Origin: CAYMST01 sp964393115
Lineage (GTDB): Bacteria; Bacteroidota; Bacteroidia; Cytophagales; Cyclobacteriaceae
NCBI GenBank assembly: GCA_964393115.1
Contig: CAYMST010000139.1
Coordinates: 1 to 12,241, forward strand
DNA length: 12,241 nt
Direction of reading: 5' to 3'
Both the position numbers and the translations under genes were made by a program. Below, one piece after another: positions 1-6,026 of the stretch; positions within the stretch are counted from its first letter, which is position 1; each line of letters begins with the position of its first letter. Under the pieces are notes generated by a model. The model saw nothing but the letters and a program-made list of their open reading frames with translations. It was not told the DNA's origin and searched no databases.

Positions 1-1
1 A

Positions 2-2278
2 TTTGGAATTCTTGGAGACGGGAAAGAAGTCCCTCAAGTTGCCATGGCTAGAGCATTTAAAGTGGGTGATATACGATCGGGGTATTATCGAGATCAAACT
101 TTTATGCTAGCTATTGATCAATTATCGCTGCAACAATTTTTTGCTCAATTATACGCGCATACCGATGTTCATCATGATCCTTCTTCTGGGGGACGTTTGA
201 TGAACTCTCATTTTGCTACAAGGTTTTTAAATGAAAAAGGTGAGTGGAAGACACTTACCGATATGAAAAATAGCACCTCTGATGTTTCTTGCACGGCAGG
301 ACAAATAGCTAGGTTAATGGGATTGGGATATGCTTCTAAGCTTTATCGTAACAATCCTGAGTTGAATGACTTGCAAGATTTTTCTATTAACGGCAACGAG
401 GTCGCCTTTGGTACGATAGGTAATGCAGCTACAGCTGAAGGTCACTTCTTTGAAGCAGTGAACGCCGCAGGAGTACTCCAAATCCCCTTGGTTTTATCTG
501 TTTGGGATGATTACTTTGGGATTTCAGTGCCTAATGAATATCAAATCACAAAATCGGAGATATCTGAAGCGCTTGCGGGCTTTCAGAGAACCGAAGATAA
601 GAAGGGAGTCGAAGTCTTAAAAGCTAAGGGTTGGGACTATGCGGAACTTTTTGAGGCTTACCAGTATTTAGCCCGAATAGCTCGGGAGGACCATGTGCCA
701 TCAGTGCTACATGTTACTGAACTAACACAACCTCAAGGGCATTCTTCATCTGGCTCTCATGAACGATATAAGACTGCTTCTCGGTTAAAATGGGAAGCTG
801 AATATGATTGTAACCTACAGTTTCGTCATTGGATATTGAGCAATGGTATTGCTGATGAAACTACACTTGAAAAAATTGAGAGTGATTCTATTGATGAGGT
901 TAAAGTAGCTCGAACAGCGGCATGGAAAGCATATAAAAAGAGCGTTAACCATTATTTTGTTGAGGGCAAGACACTGGTAAAAGCCTTGTCCGAAAAACTG
1001 CCTGCATGTAAAGCGGATATTGATGCGAAAATCAAGGAGTTCGAAGGGATACTCAATCCATGGAAAAATGATTTGGTTAAGCTGATAAAATATACACTAC
1101 GTAAGGGAAGAGGAACCAAAAGTGCAGAACGTGATGCATTACTGCAGTGGTTTGGTAAATCCAGTGAGATTTGGGAGAAAGAATACAGCTCCCTATTACA
1201 CAGTGAGTCGAACAAAGCGGCAGTTCATATCCAAAATATCCCCCCATTGTATAACAATGATTCGGAGGTGAAAGATGGGCGTGAAGTGCTGAATAAAGGG
1301 TTTGAACTATTACTCAAATCTGACCCAACCATTTTTGCAATCGGTGAGGATGTGGGTAAAATTGGTGATGTAAATCAGGGTATGGCTGGTTTACAAGATA
1401 AGTTCGGTGAAATTAGAGTCACTGATACAGGAATACGGGAAACAACTATTGTTGGTCAAGGAGTAGGGGCGGCTTTGCGTGGACTGCGACCGATCGTAGA
1501 GATCCAATATCTAGATTACATCTATTATGGTTTAGAAACCATTACAGACGATTTAGCTTGTTTACATTATAGAACTAAAGGAGGGCAAAAGGCTCCTGTG
1601 ATCATTCGTTCAAGAGGACACAGACTTGAGGGAGTATGGCATTCTGGTTCACCTATGTCAACACTTTTAGGTAGTGTAAGGGGTGTTTACCTTTTGGTGC
1701 CAAGGAATATGACACAAGCCGTAGGGTTTTATAACACCATGATGGATTCGGATGATCCTGCCATTATCATAGAAACTCTTAATGCGTACAGAAAAAAAGA
1801 GCGCATGCCGTCAAACTTGAGAGAAATACGTACGGCTCTAGGTGTGCCTGAAATATTGAGAGTTGGTAGTGATGTAACGGTAGTGACGTATGGAGCAATG
1901 TGTGATATATGTCTTGAAGCGGCAGGTCAGTTGGAAGAGGTAGGTATAAACTGTGAGATAATAGATGTACAGTCGTTGCTCCCTTTTGACAAAAATCAAA
2001 TAATCCTGGAATCGTTGAAAAAAACCAGCAGAATCATCTTTGCAGATGAAGATGTTCCTGGAGGGGCAAGTGCATTTATGATGCAAAAGGTAATAGATGA
2101 GTTCGGTGGTTTTGAATACTTAGATGCAAAACCAGTTACCATTAGTGCGAAAGAACATAGGCCCGCTTACAGTTCTGATGGAGATTATTTTTCAAAACCC
2201 AATGCTGAAGAAGTTTTTGATGCGGTCTATTCGATTATGAATGAGGCGAGCCCAAATCAATTTCCGTCATTATACTAA
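2..2278 (+). CDS. 2-oxoacid dehydrogenase E1 component, fused alpha/beta subunits (5'-partial)
   Basis: Thiamine-diphosphate-dependent decarboxylase (E1) of a 2-oxoacid dehydrogenase complex, with both E1 subunits in one chain. The reading frame is open to the left edge: 14 sense codons precede the ATG at 44 and read like the interior of an E1 alpha domain (VPQVAMARAF, then GYYRD). The real start is therefore upstream, and perhaps 50-60 residues are missing. The alpha half holds the ThDP/Mg region at 419-523 (GNA...EGHFFEAVNAAG...WDDYFGIS) and the SSGSHERYK loop. The beta half starts near 1270, with GEDVG, the GIRET glutamate region and the HSG histidine at 1640-1648, and ends with the conserved C-terminal EHRPAYSSDGDYF stretch. 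Fused E1 proteins of about 800 residues are common in Bacteroidota. The substrate (pyruvate or branched-chain 2-oxoacid) cannot be decided here and no E2 or E3 gene is in view. The canonical GDG...NN metal ligands appear as GNA...DD. The stop overlaps the convergent lipoprotein stop by 4 bases. Confidence 0.93.
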   Translation, partial: FGILGDGKEVPQVAMARAFKVGDIRSGYYRDQTFMLAIDQLSLQQFFAQLYAHTDVHHDPSSGGRLMNSHFATRFLNEKGEWKTLTDMKNSTSDVSCTAGQIARLMGLGYASKLYRNNPELNDLQDFSINGNEVAFGTIGNAATAEGHFFEAVNAAGVLQIPLVLSVWDDYFGISVPNEYQITKSEISEALAGFQRTEDKKGVEVLKAKGWDYAELFEAYQYLARIAREDHVPSVLHVTELTQPQGHSSSGSHERYKTASRLKWEAEYDCNLQFRHWILSNGIADETTLEKIESDSIDEVKVARTAAWKAYKKSVNHYFVEGKTLVKALSEKLPACKADIDAKIKEFEGILNPWKNDLVKLIKYTLRKGRGTKSAERDALLQWFGKSSEIWEKEYSSLLHSESNKAAVHIQNIPPLYNNDSEVKDGREVLNKGFELLLKSDPTIFAIGEDVGKIGDVNQGMAGLQDKFGEIRVTDTGIRETTIVGQGVGAALRGLRPIVEIQYLDYIYYGLETITDDLACLHYRTKGGQKAPVIIRSRGHRLEGVWHSGSPMSTLLGSVRGVYLLVPRNMTQAVGFYNTMMDSDDPAIIIETLNAYRKKERMPSNLREIRTALGVPEILRVGSDVTVVTYGAMCDICLEAAGQLEEVGINCEIIDVQSLLPFDKNQIILESLKKTSRIIFADEDVPGGASAFMMQKVIDEFGGFEYLDAKPVTISAKEHRPAYSSDGDYFSKPNAEEVFDAVYSIMNEASPNQFPSLY

Positions 2279-3090
2279 TTATTAATTTCAAACTCAAACA
2301 AGTAAGGCTCAGATTGGGCCGTATTGCTTCGGTTTCCTGCTAAATCTATGATCTGTACCTCAGCAACGATAGAATCAATTAGAATAGCTTGTAGACTGGC
2401 ATCTTCTGTTTTGAATTCATATTTTATGGTTCCTTCCTTGGAGTTCTGAAATGGTCCGCTGAAATTGAACTCGGGAATTATGGTTGGGATTAATACATCA
2501 GGAAAGCACTGGAACCCTTCCGTTCCAACAAAATTCAGGTTCTCTTTCGAAATGACCTCTAGAATTCCGTTACTTTTTTTGTAAAGTGTTATGAACAGGT
2601 TTATCACATCTTTTCCTGGTGAAGTTAAAAACCCTTCTCCTTGATTAAACTCTCTACCAACATAACTCGCTTCAAATATGTCGAGACAGTCAAAGTTGTC
2701 TAATATTTCTTCAACTGAGTTGACAATTATATGAGTGGTGTCAAAACTTAGTGAAGTTGGATAAGTGACCGAATCGACTTTAATTCTTTCGATACCTATT
2801 TTGCCTGGGTCTATAGTAGAAGTGGCTACCAAAAACTCTGATCCTATCCTGAAAAAGCGCTTTCTAGGCTGGCGAAATTGAAATATATCCCCTTCGTTAT
2901 CTCTGTAACTAAATGAAATGGTGAGCTTGGCATCTTGGTTTCCATTCACGTTGTCCTGGAATGCCAGCTCAACACCAGAAATAGAAGGAACCGTAGGGTA
3001 TTCGGGCTCTTCGTAACATGCTGTTATAAACAGCATCGTTAATGATATGAGGGTAATATTTAGAAATGAGATGCTAACTTTGTTATGCAT
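2275..3090 (-). CDS. Hypothetical outer-envelope lipoprotein
   Basis: A 271-residue protein that I cannot assign to a named family. It begins with a lipoprotein signal peptide: a short polar start, a hydrophobic stretch (about residues 8-22) and the lipobox ITAC with the lipidated Cys at 25. It is followed by an acidic, proline-containing linker (YEEPEYP), so it should be exported and anchored in a membrane. The mature part looks beta-rich. It contains an acidic YRDNEGDI segment of the kind seen near the N terminus of many Bacteroidota lipoproteins (DxxGDI), and IIDLAGNRSNTAQSEP near the end, which resembles the last strands of an Ig-like fold. Four cysteines besides the lipobox one would be too many to assign without structure; at least two are visible in the mature chain (FDCLD and FQCFP). 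The gene is convergent with the E1 gene (stops overlap) and divergent from the acyl-protein synthetase across a 52-base gap. Surface or periplasmic function is inference. Confidence 0.8.
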   Translation of the reverse strand: MHNKVSISFLNITLISLTMLFITACYEEPEYPTVPSISGVELAFQDNVNGNQDAKLTISFSYRDNEGDIFQFRQPRKRFFRIGSEFLVATSTIDPGKIGIERIKVDSVTYPTSLSFDTTHIIVNSVEEILDNFDCLDIFEASYVGREFNQGEGFLTSPGKDVINLFITLYKKSNGILEVISKENLNFVGTEGFQCFPDVLIPTIIPEFNFSGPFQNSKEGTIKYEFKTEDASLQAILIDSIVAEVQIIDLAGNRSNTAQSEPYLFEFEINN

Positions 3091-3142
3091 GTTTATTTGA
3101 ATTCCTTATTAAAACGCTAATTATACCCAAATTGATCTGCTG

Positions 3143-4120
3143 ATGAATGACAATTCATTAACTTTTGTATCAGACAAAGATAAAAACTGGGACGAATTAG
3201 TCATGGAAGTATTCCATAGACAGTCACAAGAATGCCAAATCTATAAAGAATATCTCAAGGCGCTCAAAATCGATGTAGATCAAATCACTAGTATTGAGAA
3301 GATTCCTTTTCTACCAATTGATTTTTTTAAGAATCATGAAATTAAATCTAGAAAATGGGCAAGCGAAACCGTATTTAAAAGTAGCGGGACCACCCAAGGA
3401 GTGAGAAGTTGTCATCATGTTAGGGATTTGAAATTTTATCTAACACACTCTAAAATACTGTTTGAAGAGTTCATAAATGTGTCTAATATTCCTATTCTGG
3501 CGCTTCTACCTTCTTATCTAGAACAAGGTGATTCTTCACTGATTGCCATGGTAGATTACCTAATTCGTTCGAGCACAAGTTTTTTTTCAGGGTTTTACGA
3601 GGATACTGAAGAATTAAAGCGAGTGATGTTTCAACATGAAGGAGAGAATAAGCCGTATGTTGTATTCGGTGTTACTTATGCTTTACTAGATTTCTCCTCT
3701 GTTTTCGAGAAACCTATTAAAAATGCTATTATCATAGAGACTGGTGGAATGAAAGGGAGAGGGAAAGAACTTACCAGGAAAGAATTACATGAAACTTTAA
3801 AAAATAACTTTGGTATTGATAGGGTTTATTCGGAATATGGCATGACAGAACTGATGTCACAGTTTTATTCGGACGGCGACGAGTGGTTTAGACCGAACGG
3901 TTTTGCTAGAGTTTACGTTAGAGATCTTAATGATCCGTTTGTGATTCACGACAGAGGTTCTGGTGTTTTGAACATTATTGATTTAGGCAATATTGATACG
4001 TGCTGTTTCGTTGCTACTAATGATGTTGGTGAATTGGATAAAGATGGTCATTTTAAAGTCCTTGGGCGACTTGATAACAGCGATATAAGAGGTTGTAATC
4101 TGTTGTATACGGGGTCATAG
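3143..4120 (+). CDS. LuxE/PaaK-family acyl-protein synthetase (acyl transferase)
   Basis: A 325-residue protein of the LuxE branch of adenylate-forming enzymes, which activate a carboxylic acid with ATP and pass the acyl group to a thiol. Visible motifs: the phosphate-binding loop SSGTTQG (residues 80-86), the glycine-rich ETGGMKGRGKE (199-209), the aromatic adenine-site motif YSEYGMTELMSQ (229-240), TND at 292-294 and a C-terminal GRLDNSDIRGCNL (308-320) resembling the hinge of PaaK/LuxE proteins. It ends soon after this, as LuxE-type proteins do, so it lacks the full C-terminal domain of long acyl-CoA ligases. There is no luxC, luxD or luciferase gene nearby, so bioluminescence is not suggested; the substrate is unknown. 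A TAACTTTG sequence at 3075-3082, inside the divergent lipoprotein gene, matches the Bacteroidota -7 box, but no good -33 box is seen. No clear terminator follows the stop. Confidence 0.85.
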   Translation: MNDNSLTFVSDKDKNWDELVMEVFHRQSQECQIYKEYLKALKIDVDQITSIEKIPFLPIDFFKNHEIKSRKWASETVFKSSGTTQGVRSCHHVRDLKFYLTHSKILFEEFINVSNIPILALLPSYLEQGDSSLIAMVDYLIRSSTSFFSGFYEDTEELKRVMFQHEGENKPYVVFGVTYALLDFSSVFEKPIKNAIIIETGGMKGRGKELTRKELHETLKNNFGIDRVYSEYGMTELMSQFYSDGDEWFRPNGFARVYVRDLNDPFVIHDRGSGVLNIIDLGNIDTCCFVATNDVGELDKDGHFKVLGRLDNSDIRGCNLLYTGS

Positions 4121-4225
4121 AAGAAAAAGAAGATGTAGTAGACATTTTCTTCTGAGTAATTATGATGTCTTTCATGGATATTTAAATTAATAATTGATAT
4201 TATTGTACCATAAAAATCAGGTGAA

Positions 4226-4345
4226 ATGAAAAGAAAACTGCTTTTGATTTTGTTCGTAGCGACTTTATTGGGCGCTTGTACTCAAAGAATCTGTCCGACC
4301 TATGCTGATAAAGGTGTTCCTGAAGTAGAAGAAAAGATGAAATAA
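4226..4345 (+). CDS. Small lipoprotein, 39 residues, with CP-x-Y motif
   Basis: A very short gene. It encodes a positively charged start (MKRK), a hydrophobic core (LLLILFVATLL) and a perfect lipobox LLGAC with the lipidated Cys at 18. The mature peptide is only 22 residues: CTQRICPTYADKG followed by an acidic/lysine tail (VPEVEEKMK). AGGTG at 4219-4223 lies just before the ATG, closer than ideal for a ribosome-binding site. A strong intrinsic terminator starts 16 bases after the stop, which supports this being a real transcribed gene. From memory, tiny lipoproteins with a C-P-(A/T)-Y motif shortly after the lipobox occur widely in Bacteroidota without a known function; I could not check this. 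It sits between the acyl-protein synthetase (105 bases upstream) and the convergent response regulator. Confidence 0.75.
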   Translation: MKRKLLLILFVATLLGACTQRICPTYADKGVPEVEEKMK

Positions 4346-4360
4346 ATATACTTTTAGATG

Positions 4361-4389
4361 AATATGCGGTCTAGTCCGCATATTTTTTT
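4361..4389 (+). terminator. Intrinsic terminator of the small lipoprotein gene
   Basis: A 9-bp perfect stem (AATATGCGG at 4361-4369 pairing with CCGCATATT at 4376-4384) with a 6-base loop is followed by a run of T to 4389. This reads as a rho-independent terminator on the plus strand. On the minus strand the same stem is not followed by a T run, so it should work mainly in one direction. It overlaps the last codons and stop codon (4371-4373) of the convergent response regulator. Confidence 0.8.
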
Positions 4390-5525
4390 ACATCTTCAAT
4401 CGTAATATTTGAGCCTGAAAGTATCACTAAGCGCTCAATGCAATTCCGAAGTTCCCGTATGTTACCGCTCCAATCCTTCTTCATAAGCTGATCGATAGCT
4501 TTTTTTTCAATATTTTTTTTGGTGGCTCCGTATTCCTTAGCAATATCATCTAAAAACTTATTTATTAACAACGGGATATCTGCTTTTCTGTCGTTCAGTT
4601 GTGGTACTTTAAGTACGATGACACTTAGTCTATGATAAAGATCCTCTCTGAACATTTGATTTTTGATTTCCTGTTTTAAGTCTTTGTTGGTTGCCGCGAT
4701 CACTCTTACATCAACTTTTATTTCTTTGTCACTGCCCACACGGGTGATCTTTTGTTCTTGGAGGGCTCTTAGTACTTTAGCTTGGGCAGTTAAGCTCATA
4801 TCTCCAATTTCATCCAGAAAAATTGTCCCACCGGAAGCTTGCTCGAATTTCCCTATCCTTTGTTTGATAGCAGAGGTAAACGCCCCTTTTTCGTGTCCAA
4901 ATAACTCACTTTCAATAAGGTCGGCTGGAATGGCAGCACAATTTACTTCGATCATTTGCTTCTTGGAGCGTGGGCTGTTTTGGTGCAATCCTTTGGCCAC
5001 AAGCTCTTTGCCTGACCCATTGGGTCCGAGTATGAGTACACGAGCATCTGTTTGACCAACGCGCTCAATATTCTGTTTTAGTTCTAGTATTTCCGGTGTT
5101 TCACCAATAATTTCATTTTTCTTTGAGTATTTCTTCTTTAAGACTTTAGATTCAGTTATTAACTCTTTTTTATCAAGTGCATTCTTAACCGTTATAAGCA
5201 GCCTATTGAGATCTGGTGGTTTTGAAATGAAATCATAGGCTCCTTTTTTTACTGCTTCTACTGCGGTTTCGATGGTTCCGTGAGCCGATATCATAATAAT
5301 TTGGACATCAATATCATGGTCTACAATGTAGTTTAATACATCTAAACCGTCAGCTTTTGGCATCTTGATATCGCAAAGAACCAGATCATAGGAGGTTTCT
5401 TTGAGCTTGGATATTCCTTCTAATCCATCTTGGGCTTCATCTATTGAATAGTTCTCGTACTCCAAGATTTCCCGAAGGGCATTTCTAATACTCTTTTCAT
5501 CATCTACAATAAGTATTTTGCTCAT
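4371..5525 (-). CDS. Sigma-54-type response regulator lacking a DNA-binding domain
   Basis: A 384-residue two-component regulator. The N-terminal receiver domain (about 1-120) has the acidic pair D8/D9, phospho-acceptor D52, S80 and K102. A linker leads to an AAA+ sigma-54 activator domain (about 138-370) with Walker A GPNGSGKE (167-174), the sigma-54 contact loop GAFTSA (214-219) in place of GAFTGA, Walker B IFLDEIGD (235-242), and the FREDLYHRL region. The chain stops at KKYAD directly after the AAA+ fold. NtrC-type proteins usually continue for another 60-80 residues with a Fis-type helix-turn-helix, which is absent. It may therefore act from solution on sigma-54 RNA polymerase, as FlgR of Helicobacter does, or pair with a DNA-binding partner. 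No sensor kinase gene is in view, so it is an orphan here. It lies downstream of rnpB on the same strand across about 116 bases. TATGTTTC in that gap is one base off a -7 box. Confidence 0.92.
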   Translation of the reverse strand: MSKILIVDDEKSIRNALREILEYENYSIDEAQDGLEGISKLKETSYDLVLCDIKMPKADGLDVLNYIVDHDIDVQIIMISAHGTIETAVEAVKKGAYDFISKPPDLNRLLITVKNALDKKELITESKVLKKKYSKKNEIIGETPEILELKQNIERVGQTDARVLILGPNGSGKELVAKGLHQNSPRSKKQMIEVNCAAIPADLIESELFGHEKGAFTSAIKQRIGKFEQASGGTIFLDEIGDMSLTAQAKVLRALQEQKITRVGSDKEIKVDVRVIAATNKDLKQEIKNQMFREDLYHRLSVIVLKVPQLNDRKADIPLLINKFLDDIAKEYGATKKNIEKKAIDQLMKKDWSGNIRELRNCIERLVILSGSNITIEDVKKYAD

Positions 5526-5635
5526 AGTGTTTTCTTATTTCTAAGTAACAATAATAATGAAGTAGCGGTTTTTTGTTTGAATAGAGAAACATATTTTGTT
5601 GGTTACAAAAAGTGTGCCTGTTCAAAGGAATGAGG

Positions 5636-5651
5636 AAAAAATGAGTAAGCC
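5636..5651 (-). terminator. rnpB: Probable 3' end/terminator of RNase P RNA
   Basis: The 3' strand of the RNase P P1 helix (GGCTTACTCA on the minus strand) is followed directly by six T residues (5641-5636). P1 joins the two ends of the RNA and is 10 bp long, so the U run directly after it could end transcription. The pairing partner is distant (6002-6011), so this is not an ordinary local hairpin. The real 3' end could also be made by processing. Confidence 0.4.
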
Positions 5652-6012
5652 TATAAGCCGGATTCTGTTCTCCAAAGGAGTTTTCGTCATTTATCTAGAA
5701 CTTACGTTGCCATAAGTCTCTAACGATCTACCCATATTGTATTCTTTAAAAGAAAAGAGCGGGCCGCCCTTATTACAATACCTATTTGATCTTTCAACCC
5801 ACAAGGTTTACCATGCCCTTCATATCACTATCAAGGCGGTGAGCTCTTACCTCACCATTTCACCCTTACCAACGTTAGTTGGCGGTATACTTTCTGTTGC
5901 ACTTTCTGTTCTCATGTTTCCATAAGACCTCCCCGTTAGGGAGTGTGGTGCCCTATGTTGCCCGGACTTTCCTCTTGACCTAATTGGCCCAGCGACGAAA
6001 CGGCTTACTCAC
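5642..6012 (-). ncRNA. rnpB: RNase P RNA, bacterial class A
   Basis: The catalytic RNA of RNase P, which removes 5' leaders from tRNA precursors. On the minus strand the 5' end GTGAGTAAGCC pairs with the 3' end GGCTTACTC to form P1. The nearly invariant GAGGAAAGTCCGGGCA block (complement of 5959-5974) follows shortly after the 5' end. A GTGAAATGGTGAGGTAAGAG-type P10/P11 block is the complement of about 5842-5863. The universal 3' block GAACAGAATCCGGCTTATA is the complement of 5652-5670. Length of about 370 nt and the order of blocks fit class A. The exact ends are estimated from P1. It lies 14 bases after the stop of the alanine-dehydrogenase-like gene on the same strand and has its own promoter candidate there. 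A 62-codon open frame inside it on the plus strand is not a gene. Confidence 0.97.
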
Positions 6013-6014
6013 TA

Positions 6015-6022
6015 CAAATCTA
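6015..6022 (-). promoter_or_regulatory. -7 promoter box candidate for rnpB
   Basis: On the minus strand this is TAGATTTG, an exact match to the Bacteroidota housekeeping -7 consensus TANNTTTG. It begins five bases after the stop codon of the upstream gene and ends three bases before the estimated RNase P RNA 5' end, the right distance for initiation at or just inside that end. About 20 bases further upstream, inside that gene's last codons, TTTATG is a weak stand-in for the -33 TTTG. The position is the main support, since such 8-base matches also occur by chance. Confidence 0.5.
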
Positions 6023-6026
6023 ATGA

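Noticed and set aside
3075..3082. TAACTTTG, an exact -7 box match on the plus strand before the acyl-protein synthetase
   Set aside because: No -33 partner at the right distance, and matches this short are expected several times by chance in 12 kb; kept only as a remark.
3143..4120. Possible bioluminescence (lux) locus
   Set aside because: Only a LuxE-like gene is present; no reductase, thioesterase or luciferase genes are nearby.
4119..4153. Inverted repeat AGAAGAAAA...TTTTCTTCT after the acyl-protein synthetase gene
   Set aside because: The stem is A/T-rich with a long loop and is not followed by a T run, so I do not call it a terminator.
4663..5055. 130-codon plus-strand open frame
   Set aside because: Antisense shadow of the AAA+ domain of the response regulator.
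5737..5925. 62-codon open frame on the plus strand
   Set aside because: It lies wholly inside the RNase P RNA gene on the opposite strand and its product shows no recognisable domain.
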